From assembly GCA_013152945.1 (NCBI GenBank), contig JAADFL010000201.1, positions 1 to 42,479 on the forward strand: a DNA stretch of 42,479 nucleotides, given 5' to 3'. Below are positions 33,830 to 42,479 of the stretch, in pieces (positions within the stretch are counted from its first letter, which is position 1; every line of letters starts with the position of its first letter). The notes below the pieces were generated by a model, which saw only the letters and a program-made list of their open reading frames with translations, had not been told where the DNA came from and did no database searches. The position numbers were made by a program, and so were the translations under genes. The stretch is from Deltaproteobacteria bacterium (lineage in GTDB: Bacteria > Myxococcota_A > JAADFL01).

Positions 33830-35336
33830 AAAAATAAGCAGTATCGGCGCTATGGTCCTGGATGCAACAGCGGTTTTGTACCTTGTTGCGCTCGCAATAA
33901 GATTGGCGGCTCTTTCACGCCCCGGTCTGAAGAAGGTTGCAAAGTGGAGCCTAATCGTCGCACTTGCAGTGCACACATTGGGATTGCTCCTGCGTTGGAC
34001 CGAAGGAGGCCTTGTCGAAGTGGCTGCCGTTCAATCCGCAACAGGAACAACTCTCGAAGGCGCGAAATTGCTCTATGTCTTCTTGTCCCACCCTCCTTTC
34101 ACCAACCTGTATGAAACATTGGTGTTCTTTGCCTGGGGTATCGGTGTTGCAACCGCTTTCGCCGAAAGGAGAAGGGAACCCGGATTGTCCGGCGTATTTG
34201 CACTCGTTCTCTTGTGGGTGTCGATGGGACTTGCATCACTTTCGACGGACCGCCAGGTGGAGCCGCTGGTGCCGGCATTGAGATCTTTTTGGCTCCATGC
34301 CCATGTGGCATTCGCCTCCTTTGCTTACGCCTCCTTTGCCTTGGCTGCGGTTCATTCCGTGCTTTACCTCCTCAAGGAAGGCGTAAGGCCTGCATGGTTC
34401 GGAACCGTGGCTGCGTCGAGCGGATTGCTGACCACTCTGGCATTGGGCCGGGGAGGTCTGCTTTCAGGTAAATATGGTGCTGCTGCGGTCGGCCTTGGAG
34501 CCGATGATAAAGTAACCAGGTTACTCGTACTCGTTAGACTGAAAGGCGTTGCCGGCAATGAGGTGGTGATTCCCAGGTTCGATATGCCGATAGCCGGTTG
34601 GCTGCTTGTGGCCGGTCTGGTCTTTTTTTGTATTTCATTGCTGTTTTACATCATCTCGATTAAGAGGGATGATCCCAAGATTGAGCGAAAGGCTGCCTGG
34701 TCTTTACTTGGGGGAACAGGGGCGCTGGCCTTGGTTGGAATAGTGGCGGTTGTCTTCTGCTTGTCATCGAAACCGCTTTCCATGAATATGCGGCAGGCTA
34801 TCGATTCTGCGGTAGGACAGGTGGTTTCGGGTGCTGGAACCGGAATCGGCAGAGAGGATGTCGCCGGTATGGTTACCGCCGCTCATGCACTCGCAAAGCC
34901 GCCATACAGGCTTTCTCCAAGAGCCTTTCCGTACGATTTTTCATTGATGGTACTCGTGATCTGCTGTTCACTTTTGGCCTTTGCAGCAAGGTCCGGGAAA
35001 TTGAACCTGGTCGCCAAGTTACCGGCGGCCGGTATTCTGGAATCCCGTGCACACAATGCCACGCTTGTGGGATTTCCTTTGATGACATTGGTGATAGTGA
35101 CCGGGGCGATTTGGGCAAACTATGCCTGGGGCAGGTACTGGGGATGGGACCCGAAGGAGACCTGGTCTCTTATCACCTGGTTTGTCTATGCAATATACCT
35201 GCATGCCAGGTTTACAAAAGGCTGGTCCGGGAGGAGGGCCGCCTTGATTTCCGTGCTGGGATTTTTCAGTGTCGTTTTTACGTTCCTTGGCGTGAATCTG
35301 TTACTTGCAGGGTTGCATTCGTATGCAACAGGGTGA
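33822..35336 (+). CDS. ccsA: Cytochrome c assembly protein CcsA/ResC
   Basis: A 504-residue haem-handling membrane protein, partner of ResB. It has about eight hydrophobic helices; the hallmark tryptophan-rich loop is [20 protein letters not shown], the CcmC/CcsA WWD-type motif that binds haem. Histidines flank the loop in nearby helices ([17 protein letters not shown]). It joins haem to CxxCH cysteines. It overlaps resB by eight bases and is followed after three bases by tilS, so the whole block is likely one transcript. Confidence 0.92.
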   Translation: MAEKISSIGAMVLDATAVLYLVALAIRLAALSRPGLKKVAKWSLIVALAVHTLGLLLRWTEGGLVEVAAVQSATGTTLEGAKLLYVFLSHPPFTNLYETLVFFAWGIGVATAFAERRREPGLSGVFALVLLWVSMGLASLSTDRQVEPLVPALRSFWLHAHVAFASFAYASFALAAVHSVLYLLKEGVRPAWFGTVAASSGLLTTLALGRGGLLSGKYGAAAVGLGADDKVTRLLVLVRLKGVAGNEVVIPRFDMPIAGWLLVAGLVFFCISLLFYIISIKRDDPKIERKAAWSLLGGTGALALVGIVAVVFCLSSKPLSMNMRQAIDSAVGQVVSGAGTGIGREDVAGMVTAAHALAKPPYRLSPRAFPYDFSLMVLVICCSLLAFAARSGKLNLVAKLPAAGILESRAHNATLVGFPLMTLVIVTGAIWANYAWGRYWGWDPKETWSLITWFVYAIYLHARFTKGWSGRRAALISVLGFFSVVFTFLGVNLLLAGLHSYATG

Positions 35337-35339
35337 AAC

Positions 35340-36824
35340 GTGAATCCTGGACCTGCCGATTCCGAGAAAAGAAACAAAAATGCGCGCCCGGACATTGTGG
35401 AGAGGGTGCTGGTTTTCATTGAGGAAAATGGGCTGGTCAGGCCCGGGGAAAGGATTCTGGCGGCACTTTCGGGCGGTGGTGATTCGGTTGCAATGACTGT
35501 AATCCTTAAAAAATTGGAAGATAGACTGGATGTTGAAATATGGGCGGCCCATGCTGATCACGGATTGAGAGCGTCATCAAAAGAGGATGCAAGGTTCAGC
35601 GCCGGCCTGGCCGAAAAACTGGGTATTCCTTTCAAAGCAGGGAAATTGAGCATAGCACAAAGAGGCGCCGAATCCCTGGAAGAATCGGCAAGGAAGGAGA
35701 GATATGCCTTTCTTTCCAGGATAGCCAGGGAAGTCGGTGCGGGGCGCATTGCAACAGGGCATACCCTTAACGATCGAGTAGAGACTTTCCTGTTGAACCT
35801 GTTGCGGGGGAGTGGGACAAGGGGCCTGTCTTCATTGAGGCCTTTACGGCAGGATGGTGTAATTCGACCGTTGCTGGGCGAAACAAGGCTGGATGTGAGG
35901 GAGTTCCTGGCAAAAAACGGGATCGAGTATCGTGAAGATCCGACCAACCTGGACAAGAGGTTTCAAAGAAACAAGTTACGCATTGATGTCCTGCCTGAAT
36001 TGGCACGGCATTTCGGTCCCAAAGTCGAAAGAAATATTGCCAGGGCGGCATTCATACTGGAGGGGGAAGAGGGTATATTAGAGAAAATATCACATGAAAA
36101 ATTGGAATCTCTCTCGTTTGTATCGGATCAGGAGATTTGGCTGGACTTGTCTTTGCTCTCCAATCTGGAAAGACCCATGACAAGCAGAGTTATCATCAGT
36201 GCGTTCGAAAAATTGACCGGAAGTGTCCTGGGACTCGAAGAAAAACATATATCAGTCCTGAACATGATGGTGAGGAGAAAACAGCCCAGGAGGTTGTATT
36301 TGTCCGGAAACGTGCATGCCGAGCTTTGTGCAGGCTTCCTGGTCTTAAGAGATGCTGCGGGCGAGGTCGGCGGATTGGCCGCACAAAAATTGGATGAGTG
36401 GAAACCGGGAATAAACAAGATGGATGGAGACTTTACATTTTCCCTGGGATTTGATGATACGAAAATTGACGGCGATAAGGCATCACGCCGCACGCTGCTG
36501 AATGTTTTTCCGGCAAAGGATAAATTGGGTTCCCTCCAGATGAGAAGTTGGCGGCATGGTGACAGGATGCACTTCAATCTGGGAGGTACCTCACGAACCA
36601 AGAAGATATCCGACTTGTTCACGGATTACAAAATCCCCAGGTGGAGAAGGAGAGCGATTCCTATCCTGGCATCAATCAAGGAACCGGGACTTGTATTTTG
36701 GGTGCCTGGGGTCAGACAGGGAAATGGGCCATGGGTCCGACCGGGAGAAGGCGCGGTCAGGGTGAGCCTGGAAGGCTTTCCGGGGTGGTTTGGTATTATC
36801 GGAAAATTACGTTTTTCAACGTGA
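35340..36824 (+). CDS. tilS: tRNA(Ile)-lysidine synthase
   Basis: A 494-residue PP-loop ATPase that adds lysine to C34 of tRNA-Ile(CAU), changing its identity to isoleucine. SGGGDS at residues 44-49 is the PP-loop. WAAHADHGLRASSKEDA, ATGHTLNDRVETFLLNLLRGSG and YREDPTNLDKRFQRNKLR are family features. The C-terminal domain (RSWRHGDRMHFN, then TKKISDLFTDYKIPRWRR) matches long-form TilS. GTG start, three bases after ccsA; the ribosome site is short (AGGGTG). It is followed after 79 bases by ftsH. Confidence 0.93.
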   Translation: MNPGPADSEKRNKNARPDIVERVLVFIEENGLVRPGERILAALSGGGDSVAMTVILKKLEDRLDVEIWAAHADHGLRASSKEDARFSAGLAEKLGIPFKAGKLSIAQRGAESLEESARKERYAFLSRIAREVGAGRIATGHTLNDRVETFLLNLLRGSGTRGLSSLRPLRQDGVIRPLLGETRLDVREFLAKNGIEYREDPTNLDKRFQRNKLRIDVLPELARHFGPKVERNIARAAFILEGEEGILEKISHEKLESLSFVSDQEIWLDLSLLSNLERPMTSRVIISAFEKLTGSVLGLEEKHISVLNMMVRRKQPRRLYLSGNVHAELCAGFLVLRDAAGEVGGLAAQKLDEWKPGINKMDGDFTFSLGFDDTKIDGDKASRRTLLNVFPAKDKLGSLQMRSWRHGDRMHFNLGGTSRTKKISDLFTDYKIPRWRRRAIPILASIKEPGLVFWVPGVRQGNGPWVRPGEGAVRVSLEGFPGWFGIIGKLRFST

Positions 36825-36828
36825 ATGC

Positions 36829-36858
36829 TTGCGGTGTTCCGGCTATCATGTATGATAG
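36829..36858 (+). promoter_or_regulatory. ftsH promoter overlapping a 16-base palindrome
   Basis: TTGCGG (36829-36834), a 16-base spacer and TATGAT (36851-36856). CTATCAT-GT-ATGATAG (36843-36858) is a perfect inverted repeat that covers the -10. This is a plausible operator for a repressor of ftsH; the regulator is not visible here. Confidence 0.4.
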
Positions 36859-36903
36859 TGCATGGCCGGAATCCGGTAACAGGCCGGTTCGAAGAGGTGA
36901 TAA

Positions 36904-38883
36904 TTGAGACAGACGTACCGTACAATATTATTGTGGGCTTTTTTGATTCTGGCATTCGTGTTCATGTATAAAATGTTTGAAACTGCCGAGCCGGGCGTTC
37001 AGAAGATTGCATTCTCTGATTTCAGGACCAAGGTGAAAAACGGGGAAGTCAAGGATGTCAAGATAAAGGGCAATGAATATACAGGACACTTGCGGAACGG
37101 TTCTGTTTTTCGGACCTATGGTATCGTAGGCGAGGGAATAGACGACCAGCTTTGGAACAACGGCAAGAGCCCGATAAAGGTGGAGTACGAAGAAGTAGAG
37201 CAGAATACTTTCTGGCAGTCGTTGCTGATTTCTTGGCTCCCGATGTTGTTGCTTTTTGGTTTTTTCATATTTTTCATGCGCCAGTTCCAGAGTGGAAGCG
37301 GCAAGGCCATGTCTTTTGGAAAGAGCAAGGCCAGGCTTTTAAACGATTCGGGCAAGACCGTTACTTTCGAAGATGTGGCCGGGGTCGAAGAGGCGAAAGA
37401 AGAGCTTGAAGAGATCATAGCCTTTTTACGTGAACCGAAGAAATTTACCAGGCTGGGAGGAAGGATTCCAAAGGGCGTCCTGTTGGTCGGACCTCCGGGC
37501 ACGGGCAAAACCTTGCTTGCCAGGGCCGTGGCAGGGGAAGCCGGTGTCCCGTTTTTTTCGATCTCCGGGTCTGACTTTGTGGAGATGTTCGTGGGCGTCG
37601 GCGCATCAAGGGTAAGGGACCTCTTCGAGCAAGGCAAGAAGCACGCGCCTTGTATCATTTTCATAGATGAGCTGGATGCAGTGGGAAGGCACAGGGGCGC
37701 CGGCCTGGGCGGGGGCCATGACGAGAGGGAACAGACCCTAAACCAGTTGTTGGTGGAAATGGATGGGTTCGAGAGCAACGAGGGCGTGATACTGATGGCT
37801 GCCACCAATAGGCCGGATGTGCTCGATCCTGCATTATTGAGGCCCGGGCGCTTCGACCGCAGGGTCATTGTGCCTCGGCCCGACGTCAGGGGCAGGCAGG
37901 CGATTTTGCATGTTCATACAAGGAACATGCCCCTTTCAGATGACGTGGATGTGGGCATCATTGCAAGGGGGACGCCCGGTTTTTCCGGTGCCGACCTGGA
38001 GAACCTCGTAAACGAGGCGGCATTGGTTGCAGCAAGAAAGGATCGAAACAAGGTCGCAATGTCCGATTTCGATTTTGCCAAGGACAAGGTGCTTATGGGC
38101 GTGGAACGAAAGAGCATGGTGCTCTCGAACGAGGAGCGGCGAATAACCGCGTACCATGAGTCAGGTCATGCCCTGGTGGCAAAGAGCATGGAATTGGCGG
38201 ACCCGGTTCACAAGGTATCTGTTATTCCCCGTGGAATGGCCCTTGGTCTGACGCAGCAACTGCCGACCGAAGATAGGTACACCATAAGTAAGGAGAAGGC
38301 ATTCGCCGATCTGGCGGTACTCATGGGAGGAAGAGCTGCAGAGGAAGCGGCCCTCCGGATGAAAACATCCGGGGCGGGTAATGATTTGGAACGGGCTACA
38401 GAACTTGCGAGGAAGATGGTTTGCGAGTGGGGAATGAGTGAAAAGATGGGACCTTTGACATTCGGAAAAGTGGAGGAACAGATCTTTCTCGGCAGGGAAA
38501 TAGCAAGGCATAAGGATTACAGCGAACAGACAGCAAAGGAAATAGACTCTGAGATTCAAGCCTTGGTGACGAGTGCCTTCCGGAAGGCGAGAGATATCAT
38601 GGAGGACAAGAGGGAGGTACTCGAAAAATTGGCAGAGGCGCTCTTGGAGCGCGAGGTTCTGGATGAAAAGGAGCTGGAGCTCATTGTCAGTGGAAAAGAA
38701 CTGCCCGATATTGAGCAGGAGGAGCCTTCCGGGGATGAAGGAAATATTACAGGTGAAAATGATGATGGGTTGTTGAAGAAGGGGCTTGCGCGGGCCAAGG
38801 AGGTCTTCGGGGGAACGGAACCTGTTCCAGGCCCGAGACCGGTGACTGATCCGGATGTTCCGGACGACAATGACAAGATTTGA
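36904..38883 (+). CDS. ftsH: ATP-dependent zinc metalloprotease FtsH
   Basis: A 659-residue membrane-anchored AAA+ protease that degrades misfolded membrane proteins and unstable regulators. Two membrane spans at the N-terminus (about 7-22 and 107-123), Walker A GPPGTGKT at 196-203, Walker [12 protein letters not shown], second region of homology [20 protein letters not shown], and zinc motif HESGH at 418-422. [24 protein letters not shown] follows. The last 50 residues are acidic and unstructured. The start is TTG at 36904 with AGAGG six bases upstream; no nearby ATG fits. It lies between tilS and folP, a common order. Confidence 0.96.
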   Translation: MRQTYRTILLWAFLILAFVFMYKMFETAEPGVQKIAFSDFRTKVKNGEVKDVKIKGNEYTGHLRNGSVFRTYGIVGEGIDDQLWNNGKSPIKVEYEEVEQNTFWQSLLISWLPMLLLFGFFIFFMRQFQSGSGKAMSFGKSKARLLNDSGKTVTFEDVAGVEEAKEELEEIIAFLREPKKFTRLGGRIPKGVLLVGPPGTGKTLLARAVAGEAGVPFFSISGSDFVEMFVGVGASRVRDLFEQGKKHAPCIIFIDELDAVGRHRGAGLGGGHDEREQTLNQLLVEMDGFESNEGVILMAATNRPDVLDPALLRPGRFDRRVIVPRPDVRGRQAILHVHTRNMPLSDDVDVGIIARGTPGFSGADLENLVNEAALVAARKDRNKVAMSDFDFAKDKVLMGVERKSMVLSNEERRITAYHESGHALVAKSMELADPVHKVSVIPRGMALGLTQQLPTEDRYTISKEKAFADLAVLMGGRAAEEAALRMKTSGAGNDLERATELARKMVCEWGMSEKMGPLTFGKVEEQIFLGREIARHKDYSEQTAKEIDSEIQALVTSAFRKARDIMEDKREVLEKLAEALLEREVLDEKELELIVSGKELPDIEQEEPSGDEGNITGENDDGLLKKGLARAKEVFGGTEPVPGPRPVTDPDVPDDNDKI

Positions 38884-38945
38884 ATCCGATTACCGGGGCT
38901 TCGCTTGTGTAAGTGTGCTTACGGGGCTGTAGAAAGAAAGACGGT

Positions 38946-39788
38946 ATGATATTTCCAACAGGCAAGAAACTTGATTTTACAAAACCCCTTGTAATGGGAG
39001 TGGTGAACGTTACTCCCGATTCTTTTTCCGATGGCGGTTTATACCTGGACCAAGACAAGGCGGTCGAGCATGGATTGAAGCTTGCTGGAGATGGTGCGGA
39101 TATTCTCGACATTGGCGGAGAGTCGAGCAGGCCTGGCTCTGATCCGGTATCCCTTGAACAGGAACTGGAGAGGGTCGTACCGGTCGTGGAACGGTTGGCA
39201 CGCGGGACTGAAATACCAATCTCTGTTGATACGACCAAGTCGGTGGTTGCAGATAAAACCTTGAAGGCCGGTGCAGACATAATAAACGATATCAGCGCGT
39301 TTCGGTTCGATGAAAAAATGGCCGGAATTGCTGCGAAAAGCGGAAGCGGCGTTATTCTGATGCACATGAAAGGCCGGCCAAAAGATATGCAGAGGGGAAA
39401 AATCGAGTACGATGACGTGGTACGAGATATATGTTCTTTTTTTCTGGAAAGATGCAAGTTTGCCATGGATGCAGGAGTCGGCCGGTCCATGTTGATGATT
39501 GATCCGGGAATCGGTTTTGGAAAAACACTTTTCCATAACCTGGAAATAATGAAAAGATTACCGGAAATCGTGGACCTCGGCTTTCCCGTGGTAGTCGGTA
39601 CTTCCAGGAAATCCTTCCTTGGAAAGATACTGGATTCGCCGGTCCGAGAGAGGCTGGAGGGTACCTTGGCGACAGTAGCGCTCTCTGTTTTTCTCGGTGC
39701 CGGGATAGTGAGGGTTCATGATGTTGCACATGCCAAGAAAGCCGCATTGGCGGCTTTCGCCATAGCCAAACCGGAGCTATATGGCTGA
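38946..39788 (+). CDS. folP: Dihydropteroate synthase
   Basis: An enzyme of about 280 residues for folate synthesis that joins p-aminobenzoate to hydroxymethyl-dihydropterin pyrophosphate. Signature regions: MGVVNVTPDSFSDGGLYLD, DIGGESSRPGSDPVSLEQE, PISVDTTKSVVADKTLKAG, IINDISAF, VILMHMKGRPKDM and DPGIGFGKT. The C-terminal GTSRKSFLGKIL and RVHDV complete the TIM barrel. ATG 38946 is preferred; a GTG at 38913 would add eleven residues without a ribosome site. It is 62 bases after ftsH and six before cdaA. Confidence 0.95.
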   Translation: MIFPTGKKLDFTKPLVMGVVNVTPDSFSDGGLYLDQDKAVEHGLKLAGDGADILDIGGESSRPGSDPVSLEQELERVVPVVERLARGTEIPISVDTTKSVVADKTLKAGADIINDISAFRFDEKMAGIAAKSGSGVILMHMKGRPKDMQRGKIEYDDVVRDICSFFLERCKFAMDAGVGRSMLMIDPGIGFGKTLFHNLEIMKRLPEIVDLGFPVVVGTSRKSFLGKILDSPVRERLEGTLATVALSVFLGAGIVRVHDVAHAKKAALAAFAIAKPELYG

Positions 39789-39794
39789 CGATTT

Positions 39795-40604
39795 GTGAAG
39801 GAAGGCCTGTTGGAAGAATTCCTCCAAATGGTGAAAATAGCTCCCTTTGCCGAAGGGACAACCGGAATCGTTCTGGCAGCGCTCGATCTGCTCATAGTAT
39901 GGTATCTCGTGTACAGGGTGTTGTTATTGCTCAAGGGCACGCGGGCCATGCCCATGCTGGCGGGTTTGGCACTGCTCGTCGTGGGATACGTGGTTTCGAG
40001 ATATATGCAATTGATGACGCTTAACTGGATTCTGGAGAACTTCTTTTCCTCGTTTCTGATATTGATAATCATCATTTTCCAACACGATATCAGGCGTGGC
40101 CTCGCCAGGGTCGGCAGGCGCAGCCTTTTCTGGGGGCAAAGTTCGAGGGAGGACGCTGCAGTCATCGAGGAGGTCATGAAAGCCGCGGTAAATCTCGCGC
40201 AAAAGAAGATAGGCGCATTGATAGTCCTGGAGAGGGAAGGTGACTTGACCGACTATTGTGGTGAAGGCGTAATAGTGGATGCAAAGGTCACGAAGGAAGT
40301 GCTTGCCAGCATTTTTTTGCCTTATTCGCCGATTCATGATGGCGCGGTCATGATTCAAAAGGGCAGGATCACCACCGCCGGTGCCCTGTTGCCGCTTACC
40401 AACAATCCCAGGATCGCGAAAGACCTCGGCACTCGCCATCGAGCCGGTATTGGCTTGTCCGAGGAGACAGATGCTGCAATTGTGATAGTGTCGGAGGAAA
40501 GGGGCCAAATCTCCCTGGCTTTGGACGGGAAGATAACAAGGGATCTTGACGGCGCAACGTTGCGCAAGGTGTTGCAGAGCCTTTTCAGGAAAAGGAGACT
40601 ATGA
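39795..40604 (+). CDS. cdaA: Diadenylate cyclase CdaA
   Basis: A 269-residue membrane-bound enzyme that makes cyclic di-AMP from two ATP. Three N-terminal membrane spans to about residue 95, a coiled linker, then the DAC domain: the DGA motif at 182-184 (PIHDGAVMI) and the RHR motif at 214-216 (GTRHRAGIG) bind ATP. Downstream cdaR (overlapping by ATGA) encodes its usual regulator. The GTG start has a poor ribosome site; a TTG at 39810 (AAGGAAGG four bases ahead) is an alternative. c-di-AMP normally governs potassium and wall homeostasis; targets in this organism are unknown. Confidence 0.93.
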   Translation: MKEGLLEEFLQMVKIAPFAEGTTGIVLAALDLLIVWYLVYRVLLLLKGTRAMPMLAGLALLVVGYVVSRYMQLMTLNWILENFFSSFLILIIIIFQHDIRRGLARVGRRSLFWGQSSREDAAVIEEVMKAAVNLAQKKIGALIVLEREGDLTDYCGEGVIVDAKVTKEVLASIFLPYSPIHDGAVMIQKGRITTAGALLPLTNNPRIAKDLGTRHRAGIGLSEETDAAIVIVSEERGQISLALDGKITRDLDGATLRKVLQSLFRKRRL

Positions 40605-41674
40605 AAAAGTCCCGGGAAAGGACAATTCGCAGGTTGCTGCCGGAAAGTCCGGTGCTGTGGCTGCTGTCTTTGGTGATTAGTGTCGCCTTGTGGGCCGCGG
40701 TGCACCTGGAACAGAATACAGCCATAACCATTGATGTGCCTCTGGCCCTGAGCCTTCCCCAGGACAAGGTGTTGGTGACGGATCTTCCAGACAAGATAAA
40801 GGTCACGGTCACCGGACCGTGGACACAACTTAAGAATCTCGAATCAAAGAACCTGACCCACGAGGTGGATCTTACGGGTTTCGACTTGGGCACCTCCATG
40901 TACTACCTCGATCCGAATGATTTCAACCTTCCTCCCAGGACCCGGGCGGTAAGGGTCAGCCCTTCACAGTTACGCATATCTTTTGCCCGTAAGATAAGTA
41001 AGGTGATTCCGGTTACGCCGAACATCGTCGGTCAACCTGCTGTTGGATACGAAGTCAGGGGCTTTACCTGTCAGCCTGCAGAGATCGCGATCGAGGGAGC
41101 CGAAAGCGAAGTGAGCCTGCTCGAGGAGGCGGTCACCGAAGAGGTTGACATTAGTGATCGAAAGTCCGGTTTAACGGATGAGGTCGGACTCTTTCTCCTT
41201 TCCAGGAATGTTTGGCCCAAGAGCAAGACTAAGTTCAGGGTAACGGTCGATATTGAGCCTATCCAGAGCAGCCGGGATTTCAGAAACATAAGGGTTCGAT
41301 TGGCGGCTCCTGCCAAACTTGGAAAACTCGTTGCCGTGCCTCCGGCGGTAATGGTGACTCTTGTTGCTCCTACCAAGGTCCTATCATCGGTGGATCCGGA
41401 GAAATTATATGCTTCGGTAGACTTGAGTGGTGTGTCAACAGTAACTGCGTCCGGATTGGCGAAGGAACTCGAGGTGGAGGGAGTACCCAAAGGCGCTACT
41501 GTAAAAAATGTAGTGCCGGGCACAGTGAAGATAATGCCGGTTACACGTCAGGCAGTGCAAAAAAACAAGAAGGTATCGCCTATGGAGGACAGCTTGAAAC
41601 AAGATCGAAAAGAAAAGAAAATGAAACAAAGAGATAATAAAGGTGAAATAAAAAATCTGAAAAAGGAGAAATAG
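40601..41674 (+). CDS. cdaR: YbbR-domain protein CdaR
   Basis: A 357-residue protein with one N-terminal membrane span ([19 protein letters not shown]) and an extracytoplasmic part of about three YbbR β-repeats. These are seen as recurring KVTVTGP-, [10 protein letters not shown]- and VMVTLVAP-type strands. The last 35 residues are highly charged (K/E/D/R). CdaR regulates CdaA through the membrane in several phyla. Start overlaps cdaA's stop by four bases, which indicates coupled translation. In many genomes glmM follows; here pdxJ follows. Confidence 0.88.
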   Translation: MKKSRERTIRRLLPESPVLWLLSLVISVALWAAVHLEQNTAITIDVPLALSLPQDKVLVTDLPDKIKVTVTGPWTQLKNLESKNLTHEVDLTGFDLGTSMYYLDPNDFNLPPRTRAVRVSPSQLRISFARKISKVIPVTPNIVGQPAVGYEVRGFTCQPAEIAIEGAESEVSLLEEAVTEEVDISDRKSGLTDEVGLFLLSRNVWPKSKTKFRVTVDIEPIQSSRDFRNIRVRLAAPAKLGKLVAVPPAVMVTLVAPTKVLSSVDPEKLYASVDLSGVSTVTASGLAKELEVEGVPKGATVKNVVPGTVKIMPVTRQAVQKNKKVSPMEDSLKQDRKEKKMKQRDNKGEIKNLKKEK

Positions 41675-41676
41675 TC

Positions 41677-42456
41677 GTGGTGAAAAGATCCTCTAGACTT
41701 TCGGTTTCAGGATCGGATGAAGGGCTTCCTCTGCTGGGAGTGAATATCGATCATATCGCCACCTTGAGACAGGCCAGGGGAACGGCCTACCCTGATCCGG
41801 TTCATGCTGCGGCCTTGTGTGAGCTTGCAGGAGCAGACCAGATAACCATTCATCTACGGGAAGACAGGCGTCACATCCAGGATAGGGATCTGAAGATCTT
41901 GAGTGAAACCGTTAAAACCAGATTAAACCTGGAAATGGCGGCTACCGAGGAATTGGTGAGGATCGCCCTGGAGGCAAGGCCTGATACAGTATGCATGGTT
42001 CCGGAGAGAAGAGAAGAGTTGACCACGGAAGGCGGATTGGATGTCGCCTCGGACAGGGGCGGTGCGATCTCCAGGGCTGTAAGGATGCTCCAAGAGGCTG
42101 AGATAAATGTAAGTCTTTTCGTGGATCCGGACGTAGACCAGTTGAGGGCTGCAAAGAAGGTGGGCTCGGATGCGGTAGAGCTTCACACGGGAGCTTACAG
42201 TGACGCCAAGGGACAGGCAGCAAGGCATGCGGAATTGGCCAAGTTGGTGGATGCTGCAAAGGCTGCGAGGAAATTCGGACTCCAGGTGAATGCAGGCCAT
42301 GGGTTGAACTACACCAATGTCATTCCCGTGGCAAAGATTGGTGAGATCGTTGAGTTTAATATCGGTCATTCCATTATTTCCAGGGCCGTACTTGTAGGCA
42401 TGATGGAGGCCGTGGCAGAGATGAAGCGCCTAATCTTTCAGGCCAGGAGCCTTTGA
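41677..42456 (+). CDS. pdxJ: Pyridoxine 5'-phosphate synthase
   Basis: A 259-residue enzyme of vitamin B6 synthesis that condenses 3-amino-2-oxopropyl phosphate with deoxyxylulose 5-phosphate. Seen: [94 protein letters not shown] and [12 protein letters not shown], the full family series. GTG start with AAAGGAG eight bases upstream (a second GTG three bases on is possible). It is three bases downstream of cdaR, so the operon runs on. The window ends 23 bases after its stop. Confidence 0.95.
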   Translation: MVKRSSRLSVSGSDEGLPLLGVNIDHIATLRQARGTAYPDPVHAAALCELAGADQITIHLREDRRHIQDRDLKILSETVKTRLNLEMAATEELVRIALEARPDTVCMVPERREELTTEGGLDVASDRGGAISRAVRMLQEAEINVSLFVDPDVDQLRAAKKVGSDAVELHTGAYSDAKGQAARHAELAKLVDAAKAARKFGLQVNAGHGLNYTNVIPVAKIGEIVEFNIGHSIISRAVLVGMMEAVAEMKRLIFQARSL

Positions 42457-42479
42457 TTTCCGCTTGCCTCTCAGCATGC

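Overview
The window reads as a chromosomal segment of a Gram-negative bacterium related to the old Deltaproteobacteria, most likely in or near Myxococcota/Bradymonadota. The evidence is two β-barrel-like secreted proteins, several lipoproteins, a PEGA protein, a lipoprotein with thrombospondin-3 and 'DCGG' cysteine repeats, SelB, CdaA and a ResB/CcsA cytochrome c maturation system. The placement is inference from gene content. Nearly all genes lie on the + strand and are densely packed. I see no tRNA, rRNA, insertion sequence, phage gene or CRISPR array.

Layout. 1-10.85 kb: a terminator of an off-window gene, then a PEGA protein and a 946-aa calcium-binding/Cys-rich lipoprotein in one operon. 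These are followed by an FGGY kinase paired with a sphingosine-1-phosphate-lyase-like PLP enzyme, a DUF4097-like lipoprotein and a large secreted protein with Ig-like and carboxypeptidase-regulatory-like domains, closed by a branched terminator. 10.9-20 kb: selB (minus strand) diverges from an oversized DUF362 protein. Next come a coiled-coil/AT-hook/Zn-motif protein and an Fe-S protein (both minus), a NapH-like membrane ferredoxin, and two predicted outer-membrane barrels. This is the least explained part, and the 332-base divergent region between the two Fe-S genes is unusually rich in symmetric elements.

20.2-25.6 kb: site-2 protease, scpA, scpB, rluB and an ADP-forming acyl-CoA synthetase form a compact block for chromosome condensation, rRNA modification and acyl-CoA metabolism. 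25.7-30.5 kb: a lytic transglycosylase, a GT39 transferase, a tiny repeat-encoding ORF and a polyprenyl-phosphate mannosyltransferase form an envelope and lipid-linked-sugar block. 30.6-42.5 kb: khpA, hpt, a small lipoprotein, a tetraheme cytochrome c, resB, ccsA, tilS, ftsH, folP, cdaA, cdaR and pdxJ. These are mostly housekeeping genes with very short gaps or overlaps. The cytochrome sits directly upstream of the haem-attachment genes.

The most interesting signals are: (i) four unrelated tandem repeats that all have a 12-bp period, one of them making a small ORF that overlaps a mannosyltransferase start by ATGA; (ii) a large stem-loop just upstream of selB; (iii) the operator-rich region between the Fe-S genes; and (iv) the kinase/PLP-lyase pair. 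No single region is a proven new system. All functional statements come from reading motifs by eye, without database searches.
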